A DNA stretch of 64,000 nt from Alphaproteobacteria bacterium WMHbin7 (GTDB lineage: Bacteria > Pseudomonadota > Alphaproteobacteria > Rhodospirillales > WMHbin7), in the NCBI GenBank assembly GCA_002753155.1, contig PDZW01000002.1:79771-143770 (forward strand). The letters run 5' to 3'. Within the stretch, counting starts at the first letter, position 1; each line of letters starts with the position of its first letter. Below the pieces are notes generated by a model that was given only the letters and a program-made list of their open reading frames with translations, ran no database searches and was not told the origin of the DNA. Shown piece after piece: positions 51,693 to 64,000 of the stretch. A program made the translations under genes and the position numbers.

Positions 51693-53672
51693 ATGAGGCT
51701 AGATTTTTCCTCACTTTCCATCACCGCAAAAATCGCTTTGATCGGTTTGACCGGCGTCATCGGCGTGGTGTTGCTGGGTGGCGGCTTCGGCATTTCCGAG
51801 CGCTTCAACGCGGCCGCCTACACCGATCTGGTCGAGGCCAAATCGACCCTGGAGACTCTCTCCGGCGTCGATAACGACATGCTGCTGGCGCGTTATACCG
51901 AGAAAGAGTTTCTGCTTCAGGCGGAAGAGAAATATATCGATACGCAAAAGCAAATCCGCGAGCGCGTTCAGAAGGGGGTTGCGGCTCTGACTGGCGGCAA
52001 GGGGCAGGTCTTGGCTGAAGACATGAAGGTCGTCACCGAAGGGGTGAACGGCTATTTCGCCCATTGGGACAAGTTCGTGATCCTCAATCGCGAACTGGGC
52101 TTTACCAAGAATGACGGCGCCCTGGCGGCCGAGCGCGATGCCTCGAAGGCGGTTGCGGGGGCGGTTATGACAGCCCTTACCGCCAACGGCGTTTCTTCGG
52201 TGCCCATCGTCGAGATGCTTTGGAAAATGCGACGCGAGGAAATGGAGCTGCTGGCCAGGCGCGAGGACAAATACATCACCGATGTTCAGGCAAGTGCCAA
52301 GAAGCTGCGCGATTTGATCGATGCCAGCAAGCTGCCCGCCCCTTCGAAATCGGAACTGGGGCTTAAGATTGACGCCTATCTGACGGCCTTCAACGCCATG
52401 TCAAGCCGTCTGCTGGCGGTCAGAGAGGAATCGGGCAAGTTCAAGCTGCATTACAGGCCGGTGAAAACGGCCCTCGACAAAATGATTTCCGACGTCACGG
52501 CCAAGACGGAACTGACCAAATCCAGCTTCGATACCATCCGCAGCACCTCTTTCCTGGCTATGATGTTCCTGATCGTTGCCGGTCTGGTCACGGTTGGATT
52601 CCTGGTGGTCGTCATTGGCCGGAGCATTTCGCGCCCTGTGGTTTCCATTACCGGAATCATGCGCCGTCTGGCCAAGGGCGATCTCAGCGTCGAGGTCGAT
52701 GGCGTCGAGCGCAATGACGAGATCGGCGATATGGCCAAGGCGGTCAAGATTTTCCGGGAAACGGCGCTGGGGGCCAGTGCCCTTGAAGAGGCCAACAAGC
52801 GCGACCAGCGCCAGCGCGAGGAACGGGCCAAGCGCCTTGAGGCCATGACCAACGGCTTTGGCGGCGAGGTATCGGGCGTGCTGGAGCGCGTGACCTCGTC
52901 GGCAGGGAATATGCAAAATACCGTGCAATCGATGAATCGCGATGTCGATAGCAGTGCCAGGCAATCGCAATCCGCTGCCGATGCCGCCCTTCGTTCAAGC
53001 GGGCAGGTTCAGTCGGTGGTGTCGTCTATCGGCGAGTTGAACGGCGCGGTGGCCGATCTGGAAAGCAAACTCAATCATTCCGCCGAGATCACCCGCAAGG
53101 CCGCCGACGATGCGCAGCGCTCCTATTCGCAGATACAATCCTTGTCAGAGGCCGCCCAGCGCATCGGCGAAGTGATCAATCTGATCAGCGACATCGCCAG
53201 CCAGACCAATCTTTTGGCACTGAACGCCACCATCGAGGCGGCAAGAGCCGGCGAGGCGGGCAAGGGTTTCGCCGTGGTGGCGGGTGAGGTGAAGAATCTG
53301 TCGAATCAGACCGCCAAGGCGACCGAGGAAATTTCGGCGCAGGTTCTCTCCATTCAGGAAGGGGCCAACAGCGCCGTGGATGCCATCGGGGCCATTTCCT
53401 CGATCATCATGCAATTGAACGAATTGGCGGCAGACGCCAACCAATCCGTGGAAAGCCAGCGCCGCTTCGTGGGCAATATTTCGGACTCGGTCCATGACGT
53501 GTCGGCAGCTACCCAGGATGTCACGACCAATGTCACGGGTGCCAGCCTGGCCGTGGCCCAGACCCTGGCCTCGTCGCAAATTCTTGTTCAGTCCTGTTCG
53601 TCGCTCAATCAGGAATCCGCCAGCCTGCGCCGTACCGTCGAAACCTTCCTGAAGGACGTGAAGGCGCTTTAG
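51693..53672 (+). CDS. Methyl-accepting chemotaxis protein
   Basis: A 659-residue receptor. TM1 (about 10-30) and TM2 (about 288-312) flank a helical periplasmic sensor of about 250 residues, consistent with a helical bimodular-type domain that binds small organic ligands. A HAMP domain follows, then a signalling domain whose hairpin tip is near [18 protein letters not shown] and [21 protein letters not shown] precedes the ATG at 51693; the longer frame to 51609 is not needed. No che genes are adjacent, so it is an orphan receptor. Confidence 0.95.
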   Translation: MRLDFSSLSITAKIALIGLTGVIGVVLLGGGFGISERFNAAAYTDLVEAKSTLETLSGVDNDMLLARYTEKEFLLQAEEKYIDTQKQIRERVQKGVAALTGGKGQVLAEDMKVVTEGVNGYFAHWDKFVILNRELGFTKNDGALAAERDASKAVAGAVMTALTANGVSSVPIVEMLWKMRREEMELLARREDKYITDVQASAKKLRDLIDASKLPAPSKSELGLKIDAYLTAFNAMSSRLLAVREESGKFKLHYRPVKTALDKMISDVTAKTELTKSSFDTIRSTSFLAMMFLIVAGLVTVGFLVVVIGRSISRPVVSITGIMRRLAKGDLSVEVDGVERNDEIGDMAKAVKIFRETALGASALEEANKRDQRQREERAKRLEAMTNGFGGEVSGVLERVTSSAGNMQNTVQSMNRDVDSSARQSQSAADAALRSSGQVQSVVSSIGELNGAVADLESKLNHSAEITRKAADDAQRSYSQIQSLSEAAQRIGEVINLISDIASQTNLLALNATIEAARAGEAGKGFAVVAGEVKNLSNQTAKATEEISAQVLSIQEGANSAVDAIGAISSIIMQLNELAADANQSVESQRRFVGNISDSVHDVSAATQDVTTNVTGASLAVAQTLASSQILVQSCSSLNQESASLRRTVETFLKDVKAL

Positions 53673-53985
53673 CGCAAGTAATCAGATTACTGCATTATAT
53701 TTCGGTTCATATCAAGCACTTGTCTCATGCGATGACGTGCGTATCGTCAGCTTTGACTGAATGCGGCTAAGTATAAAAAATATCAGTACTCTAGAGATAT
53801 TCTATTAAATTTGACTATATTTAATTCACTTGTGGTTGTAGTCTCAGATTGTGAAGCTGTAGTTTGAACCGCATAAAAAACCGCTCGCATCTATGGTATT
53901 TGGCTTTCGAAAGCCCCATTTTTCGATAAGCAAGCCTCAGCTATTCGTCGCAGATCCTGCCGATCGAAGGGAGGGGACAAGCGCC
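53673..53985. other. AT-rich intergenic region before the response regulator
   Basis: About 310 bases without a gene. An imperfect inverted repeat AATATC/GATATT sits at 53779-53801. A small hairpin GGCTTTCGAAAGCC (53902-53915) is followed by CCATTTTT and could terminate transcription. The high A+T points to promoter DNA or transferred DNA. Confidence 0.4.
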
Positions 53986-54038
53986 ATGGTTTCCATCTTC
54001 AAGAAACGTCTGCCCCATTTACGCCAGCCGGGTGCGCC

Positions 54039-54042
<4 letters not shown>
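53986..54042 (+). CDS. Possible 18-residue leader peptide coupled to the response regulator
   Basis: An open frame starts at ATG 53986, nine bases after GGGAGGGG, the best ribosome-binding site in this region. It reads MVSIFKKRLPHLRQPGAP and ends with a TGA that overlaps the response regulator ATG as ATGA. The response regulator itself has only a weak site of its own, so this short frame may drive its translation. The peptide is basic and amphipathic and shows no family. Confidence 0.45.
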
Positions 54043-57280
<3,238 letters not shown>

Positions 57281-57524
57281 GGTAAGGGCCCCTGAAAATG
57301 GTTGAACCGCCTTGTTGATCAAGGGGCTTTCGACCTATCAGCCACAGGCCGCTCGTTCCTGTCAAGATAAAAACTTTCATGAGGTGTTGTTATTTTTTAA
57401 ATAGCGTAGACTGGCTGTGAATAAGTAACAGCCTATTAGGCGATGTACATAGTTCCAATGGACGAATAAGAGAAATCACGTTATAGAATGTTAGCATCAT
57501 AAAAACAATTATAGGGGGAGTGTC

Positions 57525-59075
57525 ATGGCAATCATGGGACCGGTTCTTGGTTTTCAGGGTGTTCAAAACAACAATTGGCAAGTGGGGGCTTTGGTGGTGA
57601 CTGAGGGTGTAAGGCCCGAGGGCACTTTCAATATCGGCGGAACAATGCTGAATGCGACGCCCGTTCTCATCCATACGCACGGAAATCAGCAGGTCTGGCG
57701 CCTCGATATGGGGGTGCCGATGACGAACGAGTTTCAGAACATCTCCTACGAGATCACAGAATGCGAGCGCTATTCCTTCAGCGTCCCGCCGCTGGATGCC
57801 GCGCCGCGCATGGCCTTTTGCTCCTGCAACGGCTTTTCGTCATTGAAGCTGATGAAGGACGAATCGACCAGGGATCAGATGGCTAATTGGCTGGTCATGA
57901 AATCGCGCCATGAGGCCGAGCCCTATCAGCTTTTGCTGATGGGAGGCGATCAGGTCTATGCCGATGAGATGTGGGAAGTCGATGGCCCACTCAAAGAATG
58001 GGCGAAGCTGCCCTTCGATGCTGCCAATGTCGCCCCCTTCACGGACGAGATGGACAAGCGGACTGGTGATTTCTACTTCAAACTTTATTGCCGACGCTGG
58101 TCGCAAGAAGGCATGAAAGCCATGTTCGCGCGCGTTCCCACCATCATGATGTGGGACGATCACGATATCTTCGATGGTTGGGGATCGTATCTTGAAGAGC
58201 GCCAGAACTGCCCCGTCTTCAAAGGCATCTTTCCGCATGCCAGAAAGGCCTTCGAGGTCTTTCAACGCCAAGGCATCACAACGCAACCCGATATCTGCCT
58301 GTCTCCAGTCCACGGGTTCAGCCTGGGGTTCAATCTGGGTCGCATCGGACTTCTGGTGCCGGATTTAAGAAGCGAACGCACACGCGATCAGGTCATGAGC
58401 GAGTCACATTGGAACAATGTGCTGGGATGGCTGAAGAAGCCAGGAAATGAGCTTTTTTCCCATCTCCTCCTGGTTTCCAGCATTCCCATCGTTCATCCCA
58501 GTTTCTCGATGCTGGAAAGTTTCCTGGGCGTCTTTCCAGGTCAGCAGGAGCTTGAGGATGATCTGGCCGATCATTGGAACAGTCCTCCCCATGTCGGCGA
58601 GCGTGACCGCATCGTCATGCGGTTACTGGATCATGCCGAAAAAACAAAAACGCGGATCTCCATCTTGTCGGGCGATGTGCATGTGGCTGTGCATGGAATC
58701 ATCGAATCAGCTCGTCATGGTGACAACAATGCGGGCGTTATTACGCAATTCACCTCGTCGGGTATCGTCCACCCGCCGCCCCCAGCTGCCGCCCTTCTGG
58801 TCTATCACCTCCTCAATCAAAGGCAGGACGAGATTCAAAGAGGCGTCATCTCGCGCATGATGGCGATTCCGGGCACGCAATACAGTTTCATCGCCCTTCG
58901 CAACTGGCTTAGCATCGAGCCCGATCTTGACGAAGCCCGGCGGGACAATCCACGCCTGTGGGTGCATTGGCTGGCGGTGGAGGGCAGTGTGGTGCGCGAT
59001 CCCAAGAATCAGGCCATTTCGCCCAAGGATGTGAAGCGTTACACCAAGGTGGTGAACCCGATCAAAGAGACCTGA
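57525..59075 (+). CDS. PhoD-like phosphatase (metallophosphatase fold)
   Basis: A 516-residue protein of the alkaline phosphatase D-like family. Metal-binding motifs are CSCNGF, LLMGGDQVYADE, MMWDDHDIFDGWG and the late LSGDVHVAVHG. There is no signal peptide and it lacks the N-terminal PhoD domain of secreted enzymes, so it is probably cytoplasmic. The substrate is unknown. GGGGGAG precedes the ATG well. The AT-rich DNA upstream (57323-57524) should hold its promoter and that of divergent metY. Confidence 0.88.
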   Translation: MAIMGPVLGFQGVQNNNWQVGALVVTEGVRPEGTFNIGGTMLNATPVLIHTHGNQQVWRLDMGVPMTNEFQNISYEITECERYSFSVPPLDAAPRMAFCSCNGFSSLKLMKDESTRDQMANWLVMKSRHEAEPYQLLLMGGDQVYADEMWEVDGPLKEWAKLPFDAANVAPFTDEMDKRTGDFYFKLYCRRWSQEGMKAMFARVPTIMMWDDHDIFDGWGSYLEERQNCPVFKGIFPHARKAFEVFQRQGITTQPDICLSPVHGFSLGFNLGRIGLLVPDLRSERTRDQVMSESHWNNVLGWLKKPGNELFSHLLLVSSIPIVHPSFSMLESFLGVFPGQQELEDDLADHWNSPPHVGERDRIVMRLLDHAEKTKTRISILSGDVHVAVHGIIESARHGDNNAGVITQFTSSGIVHPPPPAAALLVYHLLNQRQDEIQRGVISRMMAIPGTQYSFIALRNWLSIEPDLDEARRDNPRLWVHWLAVEGSVVRDPKNQAISPKDVKRYTKVVNPIKET

Positions 59076-59107
59076 CCAGCCGCTTCGCCCAGAGCGCGTC
59101 GTCTGAT

Positions 59108-59132
59108 ATCGGAGCCGTTATTCGGCTCCGAT
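59108..59132. terminator. Hairpin overlapping the nadB stop, probable bidirectional terminator
   Basis: ATCGGAGCCG (59108-59117) pairs with CGGCTCCGAT (59123-59132) across a 5-base loop that contains the nadB stop codon. It lies between the convergent PhoD-like and nadB genes. The shape matches the inner hairpin at 2355-2383, which has the same GAGCCG/CGGCTC core. Confidence 0.6.
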
Positions 59133-60746
59133 TGATGGCGCGAATTGTGCGTTAACCGGCGACAGAATTGTCGGGCTGGGTGGCTTGCTGTTGTCAAGCT
59201 CTGGATGGTCCAGCGTGTAATGCAGGCCCCGGCTTTCCTTGCGCGCCATGGCCGAGCGCACGATGAGATCGGCCACCACGGCCAGATTGCGCATTTCCAA
59301 AAGATCGTTGCTGACCTTGAAGCTGCCGTAATATTCCGAGATTTCGCCCAAAAGCAGATCGACGCGCCGCTTGGCGCGCTCAAGCCGCTTGGTGGTGCGC
59401 ACGATGCCGACATAGTCCCACATGAACAGGCGCAACTCGTCCCAATTGTGCGACACCACCACCTCTTCGTCGGAATCGGTGACCCAGCTTTCATCCCAGG
59501 GCGCCAAGCTGGGGGGCAGGGGGGTGGCATCGAGCCGCGCCAGGATATCCCCTGCGGCTGCTGCACCGAAAACCAGGCATTCCAGCAGCGAATTGCTGGC
59601 CATGCGGTTAGCACCATGCAGGCCGGTATAGGCCACCTCGCCGATGGCGTAAAGGCCGGGAATATCGGTGCGCCCGGCCAGATCGGTCATCACGCCGCCG
59701 CAGGTGTAATGGGCGGCGGGAACCACCGGAATCGGTTCCCGGGTCATGTCGAAGCCGAATTCCAGGCATTTGGCATGCACGGTGGGGAAATGTTCGCGAA
59801 TGAAATCGGCGGGCTGATGGCTGATGTCCAGCCAGACATTGTCGAGCCCCAGGCGCTTCATCTCGTGATCGATGGCGCGCGCCACGACATCACGCGGCGC
59901 CAGTTCGGCCATCTTGTGAAAGCGCGGCATGAAGCGCTCGCCCCCAGGCGACAACAACAATCGCCCGCCTTCGCCGCGCACAGCTTCGGTGACCAGAAAA
60001 CTCTTGGCCCTGGGATGATAGAGGCAGGTGGGATGGAACTGGCAGAATTCCATGTTGGCAACGCGGCATCCGGCGCGCCAAGCCATGGCGATGCCATCGC
60101 CCGAACAACTGTCAGGGTTGCTGGTATAGAGATAGACCTTGCTGGCCCCCCCGGTGGCCAGCACAATCTTGCGCGCTCTGAACAGCCGCACATGCCCCGC
60201 TAGGCGATCCAGCGCATAGGCGCCGACGCAACGCCCGGTTTTGCCTTCGCGGATCAGATCGATGGCAACGTGATTCTCGAATAGCTGAATATTGGACTGT
60301 TCGCGCACCTTGTTTTCCAGGGTCGATTCCACGGCCATGCCGGTGGCGTCGGCGGCGTGAACGACGCGGCGCTGCGAATGCCCGCCCTCGCGGGTCAGAT
60401 GCAGAAGGGTGCGGCCATTGTCGCCCTGGGTGGTGGTGAAGCCGACGCCATAGGCCAGCAGGCGCTCGATGGCGGTTCTGGCCCGCTCGGCCACGAAGCG
60501 CACGGCTTTTTCGTCGCACAGACCGGCGCCGGCGACCATGGTGTCTTCGACATGGCTGTCGATGCTGTCCTCGTCGGCGAAGACGGCGGCGATTCCTCCC
60601 TGGGCATAGAAGGTGCTACCCTCCTTCAGAACCTGCTTGGATAGAACGGCAACCTTGGCCTTGGGGGCCAGTTCAAGCGCCAGGGTCAGACCGGCAGCAC
60701 CGCTGCCGATGACCAGAACATCGTACAAGTCGCTGATCTCAGCCAT
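59118..60746 (-). CDS. nadB: L-aspartate oxidase
   Basis: A 542-residue FAD enzyme that oxidises aspartate to iminoaspartate, the first step of de novo NAD synthesis. The FAD motif [11 protein letters not shown] is at the N-terminus. HPTCLYHP and [16 protein letters not shown] are succinate-dehydrogenase-like signatures, and [15 protein letters not shown] is typical of NadB. The ATG at 60746 overlaps the end of nadC by 8 bases. Its last codons form one arm of the terminator hairpin. Confidence 0.95.
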   Translation of the reverse strand: MAEISDLYDVLVIGSGAAGLTLALELAPKAKVAVLSKQVLKEGSTFYAQGGIAAVFADEDSIDSHVEDTMVAGAGLCDEKAVRFVAERARTAIERLLAYGVGFTTTQGDNGRTLLHLTREGGHSQRRVVHAADATGMAVESTLENKVREQSNIQLFENHVAIDLIREGKTGRCVGAYALDRLAGHVRLFRARKIVLATGGASKVYLYTSNPDSCSGDGIAMAWRAGCRVANMEFCQFHPTCLYHPRAKSFLVTEAVRGEGGRLLLSPGGERFMPRFHKMAELAPRDVVARAIDHEMKRLGLDNVWLDISHQPADFIREHFPTVHAKCLEFGFDMTREPIPVVPAAHYTCGGVMTDLAGRTDIPGLYAIGEVAYTGLHGANRMASNSLLECLVFGAAAAGDILARLDATPLPPSLAPWDESWVTDSDEEVVVSHNWDELRLFMWDYVGIVRTTKRLERAKRRVDLLLGEISEYYGSFKVSNDLLEMRNLAVVADLIVRSAMARKESRGLHYTLDHPELDNSKPPSPTILSPVNAQFAPSIGAE

Positions 60747-61599
60747 TCGCACTCCAATCCAGTCCGATGTCGGCTGCGGGGGCCGATTGTGTCAGGCGCC
60801 CGACGGAAATGTAATCGACGCCGGTTTCTGCAATGGCGCGGATGGTGTCCAGATTGACCCCGCCCGAAGCTTCCAGGGGAACGCGGCCCTTGGCCAGGCT
60901 GACTGCTTGGCGCAGCATCTCAAGGCTCATATTGTCGAGCAGGATGATGTCGGCTCCGGCCATCAGGGCCTCTTCCATCTGCGACAGCGTATCGCATTCG
61001 ACTTCGATGTTGGGTCGCCCATCCGCCTTGGCGCGCTTGATCGCCTCGGTCACGCTGCCGCAGACGGCAACGTGATTGTCCTTGATCAACACCCCGTCAT
61101 AAAGGCCCATGCGGTGGTTCCTGGCCCCTCCCATGCGGCTGGCATATTTCGCCATTTGGCGCAGACCGGGAATGGTCTTGCGCGTATCCAGAAGGGTGCA
61201 GCTTGTGCCTGCGATTTCGTCAACGTAGCGGCGCGTCAGCGTCGCAATGCCGGTCAGATGCTGAAGCAGATTGAGCGCCGTGCGCTCGCCCGTTAGCAGG
61301 CTACGGGCAGGGCCCTCGATTCTGGCGATCGGGGTGCCTGCTTCCACTCTCTCGCCATCCTTGGCCAGTGCTGTAAAAACAGACGCCGGATCGACCCTTG
61401 CAAAGACCCGTTCGGCCAGAGGCAGACCCGCCAGCACAATCGTTTCCCTGGCCGCCATCACGCCCTTGAACTGAACAGCGGCGGGAATGACCGACAGCGA
61501 GGTGATGTCGCCCAAACCCACATCCTCGGCCAAGGCGTCATCGATGACGCGCTGGGCCGTTGCTTCGTCCAGGCCCTCGGGCAGACTACTGGGCGGCAT
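60739..61599 (-). CDS. nadC: Nicotinate-nucleotide diphosphorylase (carboxylating)
   Basis: A 286-residue enzyme that converts quinolinate and PRPP to nicotinate mononucleotide. Conserved pieces are [41 protein letters not shown] and [13 protein letters not shown]. The start is taken at ATG 61599; a TTG six codons upstream is open. It overlaps nadA by 14 bases and nadB by 8, so nadA, nadC and nadB form one transcript. Confidence 0.95.
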   Translation of the reverse strand: MPPSSLPEGLDEATAQRVIDDALAEDVGLGDITSLSVIPAAVQFKGVMAARETIVLAGLPLAERVFARVDPASVFTALAKDGERVEAGTPIARIEGPARSLLTGERTALNLLQHLTGIATLTRRYVDEIAGTSCTLLDTRKTIPGLRQMAKYASRMGGARNHRMGLYDGVLIKDNHVAVCGSVTEAIKRAKADGRPNIEVECDTLSQMEEALMAGADIILLDNMSLEMLRQAVSLAKGRVPLEASGGVNLDTIRAIAETGVDYISVGRLTQSAPAADIGLDWSANG

Positions 61600-62614
61600 G
61601 GGGAACGGGTGCGGCAAGCGGAATGGCCGACGATAGCTCCATCATGCGTTGCAAGGGTTTCAAGGCCGCCAGCCGCAAATCCTCGGGCAATTCGATTCTG
61701 GGCGCGTCGTTCAAAAGGGCCAGATAAATCTTTTCCAGCGTGTTGAGCGCCATGAAAGGGCAGCGGGCACAGTCGCACGAGCCGTCGGCACCGGGTGCTG
61801 CGATGAAGGTCTTGTGCGGCGCCGCCTTTTCCATCTGATGGATGATGTGCTTTTCGGTGGCGATGATGAAGTCGTTGGCCTCGGATTTCAGAACGAAATC
61901 GAGAAGGCCTCGCGTCGAGCCGATATGATCGGCATGCTTCAAGATGGCTTCCGGACATTCCGGATGGGCGGCCACCTTGGCTTTTGGATGCAGGGTTTTC
62001 AGCTTGATCAGTTCGCGTTCCGAGAACTGCTCGTGAATGATGCAGGTGCCGGGCCAGAGAACCATGTTCTCGCGTCCCGTCTTGCGCTTGAGATAAGCCC
62101 CCAAATGGCGGTCGGGGGCGAATAGAATCGGCTGCTCGTCGGGCAGCGAGCGGATGATGGTTTCGGCATTCGACGAGGTGACGATGATGTCGGACGCCGC
62201 CTTTACCTCGGCCGAGCAGTTGATGTAGGTCAGCGCCACATGATCGGGATAGCGTTTGCGCATGCGCAGGAAGTCTTCGACCTTGCAGCCGTCTTCCAGC
62301 GAGCATCCGGCTTCGGCATCGGGTATCAGCACCAGCTTTTGGGGGCTTAGGATTTTCGCCACCTCGCCCATGAAGCGCACACCGCAAAAGACGATGACGT
62401 CGGCATCGGTGGCGGCCGCCTTGCGCGACAGATCAAGCGAATCGCCCACGAAATCGGCCAGATCCTGTATCTCGCCGTCCTGATAATAATGAGCCAGGAT
62501 GACTGCGTTGCGCTCGCGCTTCAACCGCCCGATTTCAGCAAGCAAATCCAAGGTGGGATCGATCTCTCGTTCCTGCCGGGCCTTGGGGCCGGGCAGGATG
62601 ACTGTGTTTGTCAT
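61586..62614 (-). CDS. nadA: Quinolinate synthase
   Basis: A 342-residue [4Fe-4S] enzyme that condenses iminoaspartate with dihydroxyacetone phosphate. Cluster ligands fit the three-Cys pattern: VFCGVRFM, INCSAEVK and CARCPFM. HYYQDGEIQDLADFVGDSL near residue 42 is the family opening (position given, short pieces HYYQ and DFVGDS). It is the first gene of the nadA-nadC-nadB operon. The next gene upstream on the same strand ends 102 bases away. Confidence 0.95.
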   Translation of the reverse strand: MTNTVILPGPKARQEREIDPTLDLLAEIGRLKRERNAVILAHYYQDGEIQDLADFVGDSLDLSRKAAATDADVIVFCGVRFMGEVAKILSPQKLVLIPDAEAGCSLEDGCKVEDFLRMRKRYPDHVALTYINCSAEVKAASDIIVTSSNAETIIRSLPDEQPILFAPDRHLGAYLKRKTGRENMVLWPGTCIIHEQFSERELIKLKTLHPKAKVAAHPECPEAILKHADHIGSTRGLLDFVLKSEANDFIIATEKHIIHQMEKAAPHKTFIAAPGADGSCDCARCPFMALNTLEKIYLALLNDAPRIELPEDLRLAALKPLQRMMELSSAIPLAAPVPHAAQ

Positions 62615-62716
62615 GTCCGCTCCATCATCCCGGGCTGCGGCACTCCAGACACGCTCCCGGCGGCACTCATTTTTTCAAAGAGAACGGGGGTTTGGCAAGG
62701 GCAATGATCCCCCGCC

Positions 62717-64000
62717 CTAATGTGTGGGGTGGGTATAGAGGTCGCAATATGTCTCGCGAAGCTGGCTCTTCAAGACCTTGCCCATGGCATTGCGGGGCAA
62801 TTCCTCGACAATCAGCAGGCGTTTGGGTTGCTTGAAACGGGCCAGACGGGTTTGAAGCGCGCTCAAAAGCCCGTCTTCGCTTAACGTGGCGCCGGGCTTG
62901 GGCACCAGGGCGGCGGTTACCGCCTCGCCGAAATCGGGATGGTCCAAGCCGAAGACGGCGCATTCAAGCACCCCATCAAGCGCGCCGATCTCGTCCTCGA
63001 CCTCTTTGGGATAGACGTTAAATCCGCCGGTAATCACCAGATCCTTGGCCCGGCCCAGGATATGGACATAACCCTCGGCATCGATCAGCCCCAGATCGCC
63101 GGTGATGAAAAAGCCGTCGGCTCTGAATTCGAGGGCGGTCTTCTCCGGATTGCGCCAATAGCCCTTGCAGACATTGGGTCCCTTGACCTCGATCATGCCG
63201 GTCTCGCCCTGTGCCAGGTCGATGCCGGTTTCAGGATGCGTGATGCGAAGAGTCACACCTTCAAGGGGAAAGCCCACCGAGCCCGGTCGGCGCTCGCCCT
63301 CATAGGGGTTTGACGTATTCATCTGGCATTCGGTCAGGCCGTAGCGTTCCAGGATCGCGTGGCCCGTGCGTTCCCGCCATTCGGCATGTGTTTGGGCCAA
63401 CAGAGGTGCTGAGCCCGAGATGAACAGGCGCATGTGGTGCGTTGATTGCCTGTTCAGAGAGGGATGCGCCAACAAGCGCGTATAGAAGGTGGGGACTCCC
63501 ATCATTACCGTGGCGTCCTTCATCATCTCCAGAACGGCATCGGCATCGAAGCGGGGCAGCAGGATCATCGAAGCACCTGCCACCAGCACGGTATTGATGG
63601 CAACGAACAGGCCGTGCGCATGATAGATGGGCAGCGCGTGGAGCAGGACGTCACTTTCCGTGAAATGCCAGCAATCGGCCAGTGTCTTTGCGTTCGAGGT
63701 CAGATTGCCCAGTGTGATCATGGCGCCCTTCGAGCGCCCGGTGGTGCCGGAGGTATAGAGAATGGCCGCCAGATCGTCGTCGTTCGCCTGACAATTCTCG
63801 AAGACGGGGGAAAACTGATCTTGCGCCAGCGCGTCGAGAGTCAGCGCAACGGGAACCAATTTTGCCATATCCGCCTGGCACTCGGGGGCTGCTACCATCA
63901 GGGCCGGTTCGGCATCCTTGATGAAATAGGTGGTCTCGGCCAGGGTATAGGCGGTGTTGAGGGGCAGATAGACCGCCCCTATGCGCAGGCAGGCCAGATA
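62717..64000 (-). CDS. Malonyl-CoA synthetase-like AMP-forming ligase, 5' end outside window
   Basis: The frame stays open to the right edge, so the N-terminus lies outside; 427 residues are visible. The AMP-binding signature is YTSGTTGRSKGAM, with ERYGLTECQMNTSNPY and LIDAEGYVHILGRAKD further on. The catalytic Lys is in NAMGKVLK near the end. LRIGAVYLPLN and the MNTSNPY block match malonyl-CoA synthetases of the MatB group, which activate malonate, better than fatty-acid CoA ligases. No malonyl-CoA decarboxylase or transporter gene is seen here because the window ends. Confidence 0.8.
   Translation of the reverse strand, partial: YLACLRIGAVYLPLNTAYTLAETTYFIKDAEPALMVAAPECQADMAKLVPVALTLDALAQDQFSPVFENCQANDDDLAAILYTSGTTGRSKGAMITLGNLTSNAKTLADCWHFTESDVLLHALPIYHAHGLFVAINTVLVAGASMILLPRFDADAVLEMMKDATVMMGVPTFYTRLLAHPSLNRQSTHHMRLFISGSAPLLAQTHAEWRERTGHAILERYGLTECQMNTSNPYEGERRPGSVGFPLEGVTLRITHPETGIDLAQGETGMIEVKGPNVCKGYWRNPEKTALEFRADGFFITGDLGLIDAEGYVHILGRAKDLVITGGFNVYPKEVEDEIGALDGVLECAVFGLDHPDFGEAVTAALVPKPGATLSEDGLLSALQTRLARFKQPKRLLIVEELPRNAMGKVLKSQLRETYCDLYTHPTH

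Noticed and set aside
57281..57365. SAM-II riboswitch upstream of metY
   Set aside because: Alphaproteobacterial met genes often carry one, but the leader lacks the expected paired GUGG/CCAC stem and pseudoknot sequences. A TTGACA box (57365-57360, minus strand) is present with only a poor -10.
59145..60203. Long plus-strand frame opposite nadB
   Set aside because: It is an antisense shadow of nadB, which has full family motifs on the minus strand.

Overview
The window is a stretch of alphaproteobacterial chromosome, most likely from a Rhodospirillales/Rhodospirillaceae-type bacterium (Magnetospirillum- or Rhodospirillum-like). The basis is the gene neighbourhoods: an isoaspartate methyltransferase-family gene, tolC, popZ (DUF2497) and valS in a row; pdhA, pdhB (with a fused lipoyl domain), pdhC, lpd, lipA and a COQ10-like gene in a row; a bactofilin next to an M23 peptidase; and the metal-ligand pattern of HemB. 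Coding density is high, G+C is high in the core, and many genes overlap as ATGA or TGATG. The genus is an inference.

Layout. 1-2.4 kb: the 3' part of a large membrane protein with a transglutaminase/papain-like domain, plus a small partner, in lower-G+C DNA. 2.4-4.0 kb: ribbon-helix-helix protein, periplasmic haem protein (DUF3365) and DsrE2 protein. 4.0-6.8 kb: a small island carrying one B12-binding radical SAM gene, bounded by intact tRNA-Asn and a 45-nt copy of that tRNA's 3' half. 6.8-13.7 kb: tRNA-Asn, tRNA-Cys, methyltransferase, tolC, popZ, an inserted two-gene unit, valS, DUF2461. 14.4-15.1 kb: Phd/PemK-type toxin-antitoxin pair. 15.3-21.4 kb: pyruvate dehydrogenase complex, lipoyl synthase and a coenzyme-Q-binding protein. 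21.4-24.3 kb: second toxin-antitoxin pair, then an overlapping four-gene run (pgpA, cinA-like, glycosyltransferase, YkgJ). 24.6-29.2 kb: envelope genes (M23 peptidase, bactofilin, HAD hydrolase, lytic transglycosylase). 29.3-36.1 kb: dapA, smpB, a tandem repeat block, a sulfite-oxidase-like protein, an orphan, a PLP-fold-like protein, Tim44-like protein, uracil-DNA glycosylase and NYN protein. 36.3-40.8 kb: a queuosine operon (nudix, queA, tgt, queF, queG, cytochrome c). 40.9-50 kb: cNMP-binding protein, DUF502, DUF4160/DUF2442 pair, TPR glycosyltransferase 41, recG, sdhE, mfd. 50-55 kb: M48 lipoprotein peptidase, DUF805, chemotaxis receptor, atypical response regulator. 54.9-64 kb: hemB, metY, PhoD-like phosphatase, the de novo NAD operon nadA-nadC-nadB, and a malonyl-CoA synthetase-like gene cut by the window end.

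Most of the window is housekeeping. The points most worth a second look are the tRNA-Asn-bounded island, an E2 subunit with no lipoyl domain of its own, short open frames coupled to popZ and to the response regulator, a repeat block that supplies a ribosome-binding site, an unassigned PLP-enzyme-like protein, and the transglutaminase-like membrane protein at the left edge. All family assignments come from reading motifs; no database search was run.
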